Made by a program: the position numbers and the translations under genes
Origin: Pseudomonas marginalis
GTDB taxonomy: Bacteria > Pseudomonadota > Gammaproteobacteria > Pseudomonadales > Pseudomonadaceae
Assembly: GCF_024169655.1 (NCBI RefSeq)
Contig: NZ_JALJWV010000001.1
Location: 3,167,001 to 3,231,000, forward strand
Reading direction: 5' to 3'
Length of the DNA: 64,000 bases
Shown: piece by piece, positions 1 through 7,047 of the stretch
Layout: each line of letters starts with the position of its first letter
Position numbering within the stretch: the stretch's first letter is position 1
The notes under the pieces: model-generated
Database searches by the model: none
The model's input: only the letters and a program-made list of their open reading frames with translations
What the model was told of the DNA's origin: nothing

Positions 1-142
1 ATGCCCTGCCTTGCGCTGTGATCGCAGCGAATTCCTTTTCCTGATTGAAGTAGTGGGCCTTGCCCGTGATCGGGAACATAGGCTTCAGCCAGCCCTTTGA
101 TGGCCTACTTGCGCCGCCAGTGATTTGCGCAATCTGCGTCAT
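1..142 (-). CDS. Partial phage protein at left edge
   Basis: A reading frame enters from the left edge and starts at the ATG at 142; 47 codons are visible (begins MTQIAQITGG). The start overlaps the stop of the ninG-like gene as ATGA, the coupling seen throughout this leftward early operon, which supports a real gene. The visible part has no recognisable domain. Position just after ninG would suit a late-regulator or nin-region protein in a lambdoid map, but nothing in the 47 residues shows that, and the C-terminus lies outside the window. Confidence 0.6.
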   Translation of the reverse strand, partial: MTQIAQITGGASRPSKGWLKPMFPITGKAHYFNQEKEFAAITAQGRA

Positions 143-816
143 GCTGCAGCCCTCTTCAGTTCTCTGGTCTTTGCCCGGTACTCGGCGGTAATGGCTTTCA
201 GTTGCTCGACTGTTTCCTTGCGCGGCTCGTGGTCGGCTTCCAGCGCCTCGACAGCCTCAAGGCCGATGCGGGCGATGAGGCCGGTGCGGAAACCCTGGGA
301 AACCGTCTCGCCTTTGCGGGCGAACTTGGATGACCCCGCATTGCAGCTTTTGCACTGAAGCCAGATATTGCTGGGCACCAGCCTGAGTTCTGGACGGGCG
401 CCCTTGCCGAGGAAGTGCCCCGCATCGAACGCCCCGCCGGTCTTCCAGCCCTGGGCGGAAAGGATCGATTCCTGCGACTCGCCGCAACTGATGCAGCCGC
501 TGCCAACGCTCAGTTCGTAGGTGCGGCGGTAGTCCCGCACAGCCTTCTCGGCATCCTTCATGTGGTCGGCACGACTCTTCAGGGCCTCTTTTCGCACCTT
601 GATCTCCCGGCGCCCTACTTCTGCCAGGGCTTTGCCTGCAATAGCCCGACCCCTCTCCGACTGACCGTGTGCGATGGCGCACTCGATCTCGCCGCACACC
701 GCTTGGGCGGCTCGGGCTGGAGTGAACATCACCCGGCACGACGGGCAGCGCTTGCGGCGTGGGCCACTGGATTGAAGCGGGGTCTTGCGCTGCAGTGGTG
801 TGCGCTTAAGCGTCAT
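139..816 (-). CDS. ninG: NinG (Rap) recombination protein
   Basis: 225 residues. Lambda NinG/Rap is a structure-specific endonuclease that cuts Holliday and recombination branches in phage RecBCD and Red recombination. The family pattern is visible: a basic N-terminus (MTLKRTPLQRK), a first zinc-type pair CPSC, a long charged helical middle, then CISC and CKSC with the GGAFDAGHFLGKG stretch that carries the conserved His of the nuclease core. I chose the ATG at 816 because AGGAG lies upstream at good spacing and the start overlaps the preceding stop; the frame stays open further upstream, but that part lacks family features and overlaps the neighbouring gene. It belongs to the leftward cro operon, in the position of the lambda nin region. 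Confidence 0.88.
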   Translation of the reverse strand: MTLKRTPLQRKTPLQSSGPRRKRCPSCRVMFTPARAAQAVCGEIECAIAHGQSERGRAIAGKALAEVGRREIKVRKEALKSRADHMKDAEKAVRDYRRTYELSVGSGCISCGESQESILSAQGWKTGGAFDAGHFLGKGARPELRLVPSNIWLQCKSCNAGSSKFARKGETVSQGFRTGLIARIGLEAVEALEADHEPRKETVEQLKAITAEYRAKTRELKRAAA

Positions 817-1085
817 TGGGGGCACTCCTGCCGGTCGGTGCATATGGTTCGGTAGTGCCCGAAGCACTCCGGCGACTGCCATGCCGTTGGCGTATGGAAG
901 TCCATCTGGTGCTTCTTGGAGCAGGGGTTGTAGTCGGAGGGGACTTCTCTTTTCTCGCTCCAAGTGCGGAAGTTCAGGCACTCGTCGCACCACCTGGCGG
1001 GCTGCCGATTGCTCTTGGTGCTGTTGCGCCTCCGAACAATCTCTTCGAACAACTCATCGTCGGTGAAGTGGTCAAGAACGCTCAT
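813..1085 (-). CDS. Small cysteine-rich phage protein
   Basis: 90 residues. Four cysteines fall as WCDEC...NPC...PEC with a CTDRQEC end, suggesting a small metal-binding fold. I do not recognise a named family. It is translationally coupled on both sides: its start overlaps the end of the DUF1367 gene and its stop overlaps the ninG start. Charged N-terminus (DHFTDDELFEEIVRRRN) looks helical. Role unknown; its place in the nin-like block suggests an accessory recombination or early function, which is inference only. Confidence 0.72.
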   Translation of the reverse strand: MSVLDHFTDDELFEEIVRRRNSTKSNRQPARWCDECLNFRTWSEKREVPSDYNPCSKKHQMDFHTPTAWQSPECFGHYRTICTDRQECPQ

Positions 1086-1669
1086 GCGTAGCTCCCGATC
1101 TGGTCAGCAGCACTCAACGCCGCCTCTTCGGTTTCAAAATGTGCAGACAGCACCAGGCGCCAGCAGGCGTTGAACACGTCGCGGTAAAGGGGCTCGAACG
1201 CCGTATCGTCCATGGAGGCCCAACTGATCGACTTGGCTTCCTTACGCACGCCGTCTGGAGTTCGCACCAGGTGGAAGTGACCGGCCTCGATCGTCACCCA
1301 TTCACGAAATGCTTCACGGGACTTATCCACGGCCGGAAAGCGCTCGGCCCTAGCCGACTCTAGGCCGGTGATGTACGCATCAACTGCATGCGGCAACTGC
1401 CCAGGCTTTCCGCTCTGCGCCTCGAAGAACTTGGCCAACCCCTGGATACCGCGCAACTCCTGACGCGGCACCAGGCCGCCGACCGGCTCCCAGTACTCCC
1501 ACGCCAGGTCCAGCATGGAGAAGAACTTGCCGTGGAACTTGGCGTTACGCATACGGGTGAACTTGCCATGGACGACCTGGCCCAGCTTCCATTTCTGGGT
1601 CAGCTCACGATCAGCCTCAGTGGCCGGCATTAAACCGTGGGCAGTGCGGATAAGGGCGAGTTCAGCCAT
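1082..1669 (-). CDS. DUF1367 family phage protein
   Basis: 195 residues, matching the usual length of the DUF1367 phage family as I remember it: opening MAELALIRTAHGLMPAT, then the KWKLGQVV and RNAKFHGKFFSMLDLAWEYW stretch, and a tryptophan-rich C-terminal half ending in a helix. These proteins sit in the nin region of many lambdoid phages and have been linked to recombination, but their biochemistry is not established. The ATG at 1669 has GGAGG about seven bases upstream. It overlaps the neighbours on both sides by a few bases, so it is part of one polycistronic leftward transcript. Confidence 0.8.
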   Translation of the reverse strand: MAELALIRTAHGLMPATEADRELTQKWKLGQVVHGKFTRMRNAKFHGKFFSMLDLAWEYWEPVGGLVPRQELRGIQGLAKFFEAQSGKPGQLPHAVDAYITGLESARAERFPAVDKSREAFREWVTIEAGHFHLVRTPDGVRKEAKSISWASMDDTAFEPLYRDVFNACWRLVLSAHFETEEAALSAADQIGSYA

Positions 1670-1853
1670 TGCTCACCTCCGCCGCTTCTGCGATGAATGC
1701 CAGGCGCTCCAGACGCTCGGATGCTTGACCGGCGAGATTGGCGCCGTCAGCCTCATCTACCACCGGCATGCACACAAAACGGATTCCGTGCCTGACCAGG
1801 GCGTTGGCCACCTCAAGGGATTGGCGTAGCTGTGCTGGGTTTGCACGCTTCAT
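1662..1853 (-). CDS. DUF1382 family phage protein
   Basis: 63 residues. The opening MKRANPAQLRQSLEVANALV followed by GIRFVCMPVVDEAD is the pattern of DUF1382, a very small phage protein family of unknown function found in nin-like regions of gammaproteobacterial phages. The rest is a short acidic/alanine-rich helix (RLERLAFIAEAAE). Its start overlaps the upstream gene (ATGA type) and its end overlaps the DUF1367 start. Confidence 0.78.
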   Translation of the reverse strand: MKRANPAQLRQSLEVANALVRHGIRFVCMPVVDEADGANLAGQASERLERLAFIAEAAEVSNG

Positions 1854-2356
1854 TGCGATATCCCCTTCAGCAGCTCCTGCAGCTGTTTCAGCTTGTTCAC
1901 GGCCTCGGCATTGCTCTCGCGCTCAGTCTCAACCGATAGCGCCACCTCTTCGATGCGAGTGGCGAGCGCTTTCATGCGCTTGCTGAAGTCGTCGGCCAGA
2001 TTCACCACCTCACCGGAAAGGCTTGCCAGGACGTCCAGCGCGCCGGTCTCAGGCTTCTTGATCGAAACAGCGGATGTCTTGGCTACCTGGGTCACTGCCT
2101 GCTCCTTCTTAGGTTTTGGGGTTGCTGCGTCACGCTGAAACTTGCCGCCGACCGGCTCGCGGATCAGGCCGGCCTCCTTGAGTTCGCCAAGGGCGCGACG
2201 AATTGCATAAGGCGATGCGCCGGTGGCCTTGGCCGTAGATACGGCGCCGTGGATTTCGTGGTTGCTCCAGCTCGTCTGGATCGGGACGTAGGCGAAGATC
2301 TTCTGTGCGATTGAGGACTGGCCCGCGAGGATTTGTTGCTGTCTGGATTCGTTCAT
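1850..2356 (-). CDS. Winged-helix/coiled-coil phage protein
   Basis: 168 residues in two visible parts. Residues about 10-70 look like a winged-helix DNA-binding unit (SWSNHEIHGAVSTAKATG, then YAIRRALGELKEAGLIREPVGGKF). After a basic linker with KPKPKKEQ-like residues, residues about 110-165 form a predicted coiled coil (hydrophobic heptads in VNLADDFSKRMKALATRIEEV and EAVNKLKQLQELLK). It overlaps both neighbours by four bases. A dimeric DNA-binding role in early gene control or replication initiation is plausible from the architecture, but no named family is recognised. Confidence 0.68.
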   Translation of the reverse strand: MNESRQQQILAGQSSIAQKIFAYVPIQTSWSNHEIHGAVSTAKATGASPYAIRRALGELKEAGLIREPVGGKFQRDAATPKPKKEQAVTQVAKTSAVSIKKPETGALDVLASLSGEVVNLADDFSKRMKALATRIEEVALSVETERESNAEAVNKLKQLQELLKGISQ

Positions 2357-3150
2357 TGTGCCGCCCTCTTCGCTTCCAGCTCCTGAGCCTGCTTGATCAG
2401 CATCGCCCGGCGATCAGCCAACTCATTGGCCGCATCAATTCGAATTTCATCCTTCCGCTTGGCCGTGGCCTTCCGCATTCCCAGCATCGACTTCTTCACC
2501 AGGTGGAGTTTTTCGCGGAGCGCCGGAGCCGGATGGGTAACAGCACCTGTGAGCAGCCCGGCGACAGCCCGGCCGTCCTCGGTGATTGGCTCAATGCTCA
2601 GGTCCGCCAAGTACTTCTGGCCGTATTCGCAGGGGATACGCTGCATCTGCACTGCCCTGGTGACTGCCTGGATACGGCGGTTGGCGTCAAAGCCTACGGA
2701 CACATGCCAGTTGACTGCCTTCGCATCCTCGCGGGCCTGGCCCACGAACCGCTCATACGCGCTGATGAAAGCCATGCGGGCACCTACCTTGTCGCCGGCA
2801 TCGAGCACCGGCTTTGCAGCGGCCAAGGCCAACTGGATTTCGTCGGTCAGCACCACAGTTTCGAATTCGTCGTTGGTGGTCATGGCAATGGCCCAGGCCT
2901 CGTCCTTCCCAGGGCGACCGTCGGAGGTCTGGACACGCTGCAGGATGTCAGCCATAGCCAGCTTGCCCTTCACTTCGAAGCGGCACGCCTTCAACGCGGC
3001 TTTGACGACAGGCACCGGGTAGGCACAGAGGTCTTCAGCCATCATCGCCGCAGTGCCTGGGTTCATTTCCTGACCCATGGCCTCGGCCGTCGCGCAGATG
3101 GCGGCGGCAAGTCCGGCAACCTGCTGGTCGTTCATTTCAGAGGTATTCAT
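2353..3150 (-). CDS. Phage replication-region protein, P-like position
   Basis: 265 residues, helical. It follows the O-like replication gene directly and overlaps its end, the slot of the helicase-loader gene (lambda P) in lambdoid phages. The N-terminal half resembles phage proteins with a replicative accessory role (helical bundle with GQEMNPGTAAMMAEDL and PVVKAALKAC, followed by ADILQRVQTSDGRPGKDEAWAIA). The C-terminus is a charged helix ending ELEAKRAAQ. No Walker motif is present, so it is not an ATPase. The ATG at 3150 has AGGTGA six bases upstream and is preferred over a GTG three codons earlier. Helicase-loader function is inferred from position only. Confidence 0.68.
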   Translation of the reverse strand: MNTSEMNDQQVAGLAAAICATAEAMGQEMNPGTAAMMAEDLCAYPVPVVKAALKACRFEVKGKLAMADILQRVQTSDGRPGKDEAWAIAMTTNDEFETVVLTDEIQLALAAAKPVLDAGDKVGARMAFISAYERFVGQAREDAKAVNWHVSVGFDANRRIQAVTRAVQMQRIPCEYGQKYLADLSIEPITEDGRAVAGLLTGAVTHPAPALREKLHLVKKSMLGMRKATAKRKDEIRIDAANELADRRAMLIKQAQELEAKRAAQ

Positions 3151-4051
3151 TGCGGTCACCTGCTTGGCGCTTGGCCAGAACCATCTGGGCGGCCTGCTCG
3201 GCTGCGGAGAGGTTTGCCTCAGTCCTTTCCATCTGGCGGGCGGTTGTTCCGTTGATGCGCTGCCCGGTCACCCACTGGGTGTGGTAGCTCTCGGCGTTGG
3301 CCAGTAGCTCGTTGAGGCTGTGGCACTTGCGCAGGACGGCGGCATCGCTGGTTTTCAGGAAGTGGGCTGCCACGTGGTGGGCGACGTCGGCGCCCAGTCT
3401 GTCGACGAGCAAAGCCATCTGCTTGCCAGTCTTGGCGTTCCACACCGGCCAGGCGTTGTAGCGTTTGCGGTAGGCCATGGCGTAGTTCGCCCAGACCTTG
3501 AAGGTTTTGCAGGTTTGGTCTTTGGGGCCTGGCATGTCGGCAGGGATCTCAACTCGTGGTTGCTGCGGAACGAATTGCACGACCTGCCCCGTCACGACCT
3601 TGGCGGTAGCCTGGGGCGTAATTGGTTCAATGACCGGTTCTATGACTGGTTCAAGAGAGTTACTGATTCTGGGTGCAGCTGCTGCACTACCCCCTGGTGC
3701 AGGAGATTCACTAGGGGGTGAACCTGCTGCATTACCCTGGTGAATCTGCTGCGCTACCCCTGGTGCAGGAGGTGCACTACCCCCATCGAGAGTGAGGAAG
3801 TAAACGTTCGACGAGTTTCCCTTCGGACCACCCTTACGGATTTCCTTTCGCAGCAATCCCGCATTACACAGGGCTGTGATGTGGTTCATGACAGAGCGCT
3901 TGCTGATCTCGCACTGATCGGCGATGTGCTGATAGGACGGCCAGCACTCGCCTACGTCGCTGGCGTTGTCGGCCAGCTTGATCAGCACCAGCTTGCGCAA
4001 TGGATTGCCTACGCGAAGTTTCATCGCGGCGACCATAAGGCCCATGCTCAT
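3137..4051 (-). CDS. O-like replication initiation protein
   Basis: 304 residues. The N-terminal ~90 residues form a helix-turn-helix unit typical of phage O-type replication proteins: KLRVGNPLRKLVLIKLADNA, CWPSYQHIADQCEISKRSVM, then HITALCNAGLLRKEIRKGG. The middle is a low-complexity Pro/Gly/Ala/Gln linker and an EPVIEPVIEP repeat. The C-terminal part (about residue 175 on) has the aromatic/basic KTFKVWANYAMAYRKRYNAWPVW segment seen in phage proteins that recruit the helicase. GGAAGG lies eight bases before the ATG at 4051; a start further upstream would run through the antirepressor gene. The linker DNA at 3690-3775 contains tandem near-copies of CCCTGGTG; lambda O also keeps its origin inside the gene. 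Confidence 0.75.
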   Translation of the reverse strand: MSMGLMVAAMKLRVGNPLRKLVLIKLADNASDVGECWPSYQHIADQCEISKRSVMNHITALCNAGLLRKEIRKGGPKGNSSNVYFLTLDGGSAPPAPGVAQQIHQGNAAGSPPSESPAPGGSAAAAPRISNSLEPVIEPVIEPITPQATAKVVTGQVVQFVPQQPRVEIPADMPGPKDQTCKTFKVWANYAMAYRKRYNAWPVWNAKTGKQMALLVDRLGADVAHHVAAHFLKTSDAAVLRKCHSLNELLANAESYHTQWVTGQRINGTTARQMERTEANLSAAEQAAQMVLAKRQAGDRNEYL

Positions 4052-4052
4052 A

Positions 4053-4913
4053 TCAAGCCTTCCCGACCTTAGCGGCCAATTCAAGGAAGCGATCCACATA
4101 CCAGTGAGGCTGCGTCTCGCGGGGGCATTGAGGGCTGGTGAGGTTCTTGCCGTAGGCAATGCCCTTCTCAGTCACGGACCAGAAGTCGACCATTTCCTGC
4201 TTGGAGTTTTTGCGCTGGAGCAGAACCAGGAAGCCGTGGGCCTTGAGTGCAAGGTTGAAGGCGCGGGCAGTACTGGCGATGGCGTGATCTTTGATCAGGG
4301 CGGTGATTGCCTTGGTCGGCATCGAAGACCCGCCAACGGCATCAGGGGCAGCGTCCACGGCGTAACCTGGGAGGAACTTGGCATCCAGGCCATTGTTGGC
4401 GGCGATCTTGGCCAGCATCAGCATTTTGCTGGATGGCGCGGGCTTCAGCAGGCGGTCGAAGCACTCAAGGATTGCCAGCTCGCCGACGATCTTGGAGTTG
4501 TTCGGGCCCTGGGCAGAAAAGGTGCCGGTCTTGCGGATGCTCGGCAGGACCTGGCCCACCACCCACTCTTCGAACTGCTCAGCAGCAGGAAGCTTGGACT
4601 TCATCACCAGACGGTAGAGATCGCGCTCAGGGATGATTTGCACCGCACGGACCTGACCTCCCATTTCGGTATGGCAGGTACTGACCGCTTTGCAGTGGAC
4701 ATTGATCGCCTTCGACGTGTTGGAGTAGCCCAGGGCTTCGGCGATGTCCTTGGCGATGAACCATGGCTCCCCATGGCCGTCGTCAATTACGCGGACAGGG
4801 AAGCCGTGGAAGTCGAAAGGAGTCACGGGCTTAATCCGCGCCACGTTTTCACATTGCGAAAAACGTGGCGCGGGAATGTTGGGGGTATTGACGGGGATGG
4901 ATTGTGTATTCAT
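4053..4913 (-). CDS. BRO-N domain antirepressor (Ant)
   Basis: 286 residues. Residues about 35-135 are a BRO-N domain: FDFHGFPVRVIDDGHGEPWF, the FIAKDIAEALGYSN core, then VIPERDLYRLVMKSK-like and AEQFEEWVVGQVLPSIRKTG. Proteins of this type bind DNA and, in phages such as P22, counteract the repressor. The C-terminal half (about 150-286) is a winged-helix-like region ending with LTSPQCPRETQPHWYVDRF. It lies between ymfL and the O-like gene in the leftward operon, so it would be made soon after prophage induction. Confidence 0.82.
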   Translation of the reverse strand: MNTQSIPVNTPNIPAPRFSQCENVARIKPVTPFDFHGFPVRVIDDGHGEPWFIAKDIAEALGYSNTSKAINVHCKAVSTCHTEMGGQVRAVQIIPERDLYRLVMKSKLPAAEQFEEWVVGQVLPSIRKTGTFSAQGPNNSKIVGELAILECFDRLLKPAPSSKMLMLAKIAANNGLDAKFLPGYAVDAAPDAVGGSSMPTKAITALIKDHAIASTARAFNLALKAHGFLVLLQRKNSKQEMVDFWSVTEKGIAYGKNLTSPQCPRETQPHWYVDRFLELAAKVGKA

Positions 4914-4937
4914 TATTGCCTCGCTGAAGTAGCAATG

Positions 4938-4963
4938 AGCCAGGCCACGAACCTGGCTTTTTT
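4938..4963 (+). terminator. Hairpin with T-run, plus orientation
   Basis: A 7-bp perfect stem (AGCCAGG / CCTGGCT) with a 7-base loop is followed on the plus strand by six T residues. In that orientation it has the form of a rho-independent terminator, but the genes on both sides are leftward. It could stop antisense transcription, or be a structured element between ymfL and ant in the leftward mRNA, where an A-run precedes the hairpin instead. Confidence 0.5.
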
Positions 4964-4974
4964 GTGCCTACGAT

Positions 4975-5442
4975 TTATGCGCGGGCTTTGTGCAGTTCAA
5001 TCACCGCCGCCACAGCCTCAAGGCTTGCCGACATGTACTTGGCGTGCAGGGCGCGGATTTTCTTTGCTTCGTTCGAATCGATCTCGCCGTCTTCCAGAGC
5101 AGAAGCCACCATCTGGTCAAGAGCGCCGCGCTGTGCAGATGCGGCCAGAGAGCGCTGATACAGGTCGACGTTGTCCAGCTCCCCCGCCTCCGGGATCTTT
5201 ACGAACACACCGCCGTACATCGCGCAGATGTAGTCCGGCAGATGCTCGGTCTTTGTTTCGCTTTCCAGCACGAAGATCTCGGCATCGCTCAGCGGCTTGC
5301 ACCCGGCGGTTTCGTAAATCTGGTTCTCCAGGCGTTTGTCCTTGATGCCAAGGCGAGCTGCCGCGCAATCCATCCCACCAGGGAAAGCGTTGGACACAGC
5401 AGCCATTACTTGGCGGCGGGTCTCTAGTACGGGCGTTTTCAT
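4975..5442 (-). CDS. ymfL: YmfL-family CII-like regulator
   Basis: 155 residues. The order RRQVMAAVSNAFPGGMDCAA, ARLGIKDKRLENQIYETAG, then PLSDAEIFVLESETKTEH matches the YmfL/CII-type phage regulatory family, helix-turn-helix proteins encoded next to cro. The C-terminal 70 residues are helical and charged. Genetic position (directly after cro in the leftward operon) is that of lambda cII, which drives repressor synthesis on entry into lysogeny; whether this protein does that is inferred from synteny. Confidence 0.78.
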   Translation of the reverse strand: MKTPVLETRRQVMAAVSNAFPGGMDCAAARLGIKDKRLENQIYETAGCKPLSDAEIFVLESETKTEHLPDYICAMYGGVFVKIPEAGELDNVDLYQRSLAASAQRGALDQMVASALEDGEIDSNEAKKIRALHAKYMSASLEAVAAVIELHKARA

Positions 5443-5510
5443 GTCCTAGTTTTTCCTTGGGTCGATTGCGGTCAAGATGGCTTCAATGGAACGGCGGACA
5501 GGGATGTCGC

Positions 5511-5690
5511 TTAGGCGGCCTGGGCCTTCTTTACGGCCTTAAACTTCCCCTTGGAGAGAACCTGAATCTGGTACTGCCGGGATTCGGGAATGGTTTCCCC
5601 CCACATGGTCACGGCGCTTGGACGAATGCCCAGGGCCAATGCCAGCTTTGTCTTGTTGCCGAAGAATTCGGCGACTTCATGCGTATTCAT
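5511..5690 (-). CDS. cro: Cro-like repressor (59 aa)
   Basis: Translation from the ATG at 5690 gives 59 residues beginning MNTHEVAEFFGNKTKLA. Residues about 4-35 form a helix-turn-helix (VAEFFGNKTKLALALGI then PSAVTMWGETIP, the AVxxW recognition-helix pattern of Cro proteins), and the C-terminus is basic (KGKFKAVKKAQ), the usual Cro tail. GAGGA stands upstream at good spacing. It is divergent from the repressor gene at 5800 and is the first gene behind the leftward early promoter, the defining arrangement for cro. Predicted to bind the same operators as the repressor and repress it during lytic growth. Confidence 0.85.
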   Translation of the reverse strand: MNTHEVAEFFGNKTKLALALGIRPSAVTMWGETIPESRQYQIQVLSKGKFKAVKKAQAA

Positions 5691-5716
5691 TGCGCATCCT
5701 CGTTCGACTCTGATGT

Positions 5717-5792
5717 AATTTCAGCATGCTTAATTTGTTGCGTCAACGCTGTTTTCTGCCTACTGCATGCTTAAATTCAGTTAACTTAATAT
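5717..5792. promoter_or_regulatory. Right-type operator cluster (three sites)
   Basis: The cro-repressor intergenic region holds three related sites: AATTTCAGCATGCTTAATT at 5717-5735, CTGCATGCTTAAATT at 5763-5777, and TTCAGTTAACTTAAT at 5776-5790. The first two share the palindromic AGCATGCT or GCATGC centre; the third keeps both half-sites (TTCAG and CTTAAT) with a different centre. The same motif recurs three times at 12652-12716. Placement between divergent cro and cI genes argues that they are repressor/Cro operators. Confidence 0.75.
5718..5746 (-). promoter_or_regulatory. Leftward early promoter (cro)
   Basis: On the minus strand a TTGACG -35 box (5746-5741) and a TGAAAT -10 box (5723-5718) are separated by 17 bases. 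The first operator lies over the -10 side, so bound repressor would block cro transcription. This is the counterpart of lambda PR. Confidence 0.65.
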
Positions 5793-5799
5793 TGGGTCC

Positions 5800-6456
5800 A
5801 TGGAAAGACACGAACGTATTGCCCGAGCCATACAGCTCAGCGGGAAAAAGAAGGGGGAAATTGCATCGCTTTGCGGCGTCGCAAATTCTGCCGTCACTCA
5901 ATGGATTACTGGGGAGAGCAAGAGCCTTCGGCCAGAGAACCTTTATGCCCTGGCGAAAGCGACCGGGTTTCGAGCCGAATGGCTTGGTATTGGCGAAGGT
6001 GAAGAACGGGAGGCTTCAGAGTCGAACATCTCCATTGCGGTCCAGCCCACCAAATCATTCCGCTACCCGGTAATCAGCTGGGTTGCCGCCGGCGCCTGGG
6101 CCGAGGCTGTAGAGCCCTACCCCGCCGGCTTCTCGGACAGCTATGAGTTTTCGGAGTACGACTCCAAAGGCCCGGCGTTTTGGCTAAAGGTGAAAGGCGA
6201 CTCGATGACGGCGCCTGCAGGCCAGAGCGTCACCGAAGGCACGTTGATCCTAGTCGACACCGAAGCCGAGGTCGCGCCAGGTAAGCTGGTCGTGGCCAAG
6301 CTGCCGGATAGCAATGAAGCGACATTCAAGAAACTCGTGAGCGACGGCGGCCGGCTATTTCTGAAACCGCTGAACCCAAGCTACCCAATCGAGGCGGTCG
6401 ACGAGAACTGTCGGATCGTGGGTGTAGTTGTGCAGGCGCTGCAGAAGTTTTACTGA
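5800..6456 (+). CDS. cI: CI-type S24 self-cleaving repressor
   Basis: 218 residues. Residues 1-65 are a helix-turn-helix domain (ARAIQLSGKKKGEIASLCGV, then ANSAVTQWITGES). Residues about 88-218 are an S24/LexA-like peptidase domain: the Ala97-Gly98 cleavage bond in SWVAAGAW, the nucleophile Ser135 in KGDSM, and the general base Lys167 in VVAKLPD. Such repressors hold the prophage silent and cleave themselves when RecA is activated by DNA damage. The ATG at 5800 has no Shine-Dalgarno sequence and a TAATAT-like -10 ends only about eight bases before it, so the mRNA may be leaderless, as lambda cI is from PRM. It sits divergent to cro across the operator cluster. Confidence 0.9.
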   Translation: MERHERIARAIQLSGKKKGEIASLCGVANSAVTQWITGESKSLRPENLYALAKATGFRAEWLGIGEGEEREASESNISIAVQPTKSFRYPVISWVAAGAWAEAVEPYPAGFSDSYEFSEYDSKGPAFWLKVKGDSMTAPAGQSVTEGTLILVDTEAEVAPGKLVVAKLPDSNEATFKKLVSDGGRLFLKPLNPSYPIEAVDENCRIVGVVVQALQKFY

Positions 6457-6475
6457 CGCACTTCAAGGAGTAGCC

Positions 6476-6700
6476 ATGTCCCTCACCAAGCCCAACCAGC
6501 AGCTACGCCGCGACCTCAAGGCCATCGCCTCCAACCTTGAGCAGTCCTGTATCGACCTGGGAAAGCTGGCGGAAAAGCTCAGCGATGCCGACGCCATAGC
6601 CCTGATGGGGTTGGTGGGCACGCTCTATGAGGAAGCTGACAGGTTGGTGGGTTATGCCGAGGAAGTGAAGATCGGTCAAATAAAGCGGGTTACGGAATAG
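6476..6700 (+). CDS. Small helical protein after repressor
   Basis: 74 residues from the ATG at 6476, which has AAGGAG eight bases upstream and lies 19 bases after the repressor stop, so it is probably in the lysogenic transcript. The sequence is almost wholly helical with heptad-like hydrophobic spacing (QQLRRDLKAIASNLEQ, IDLGKLAEKLSDADAIALMG) and no cysteine cluster or membrane segment. Function not recognised. Its location corresponds to the rex side of the lambda immunity region. Confidence 0.7.
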   Translation: MSLTKPNQQLRRDLKAIASNLEQSCIDLGKLAEKLSDADAIALMGLVGTLYEEADRLVGYAEEVKIGQIKRVTE

Positions 6701-6705
6701 CGCGA

Positions 6706-6930
6706 ATGACTGCATGGCGAGAGCAGAGCTTCTGGAGCAAGGTTGGGGTCATTGCTTGGCTGGCGCTGCTTATGGTGATTCCTGGTGCTTCCGACGCGGT
6801 CGGGCTGGGCGGAAACCAATACGGCCGTAAGCGCGTGTTCAGCCCTGGCTTCCTCATGCTCTGCGTTTTCGTGGCTGTGTTTGAGCTGATAGCGCTGAAC
6901 CATTTCTATGGTGTTCAAAAATGGGGTTAA
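6706..6930 (+). CDS. Small two-helix membrane protein
   Basis: 74 residues, starting six bases after the preceding stop. Two hydrophobic segments are visible: about residues 13-32 (VGVIAWLALLMVIPGAS region) and about 48-66 (FLMLCVFVAVFELIAL), with a basic stretch GRKRVF between them. No Shine-Dalgarno of note, so translation may depend on the gene before it. Lambda rexB also encodes a small membrane protein beside the repressor, but no sequence relation is claimed. Confidence 0.55.
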   Translation: MTAWREQSFWSKVGVIAWLALLMVIPGASDAVGLGGNQYGRKRVFSPGFLMLCVFVAVFELIALNHFYGVQKWG

Positions 6931-6937
6931 ATCGGAG

Positions 6938-6968
6938 TTCCTGTCGTAGAACAATAGGAGCCTATATT
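6938..6968 (+). promoter_or_regulatory. Possible promoter with inverted repeat
   Basis: Upstream of the GHKL-Shedu gene a TATATT hexamer (6963-6968) could be a -10 box, with TTCCTG at 6938-6943 a poor and slightly distant -35. The short palindrome ATAGG-AG-CCTAT (6954-6965) overlaps the -10. An operator for a dedicated regulator is possible but the signal is weak. Confidence 0.3.
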
Positions 6969-7047
6969 GCGAGCCGAAAAAAACCATCGAACTTAAACAA
7001 GCTACTAACTCTCATGGAACCGCCTCAAGGGCTAACAAGGAATATTT

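Noticed and set aside
3690..3775. CCCTGGTG tandem near-repeats as a separate repeat element or cas-like array
   Set aside because: They lie in frame within the O-like gene and encode its low-complexity linker; treated as a possible origin iteron region only.
3966..5345. 459-codon plus-strand open frame across ant and ymfL
   Set aside because: The minus-strand genes here have recognisable domains and coupled starts; this frame has none.
6676..6987. 103-codon minus frame opposite the small membrane protein
   Set aside because: Glu/His-rich shadow with no start signal; the plus frame has clear membrane helices.
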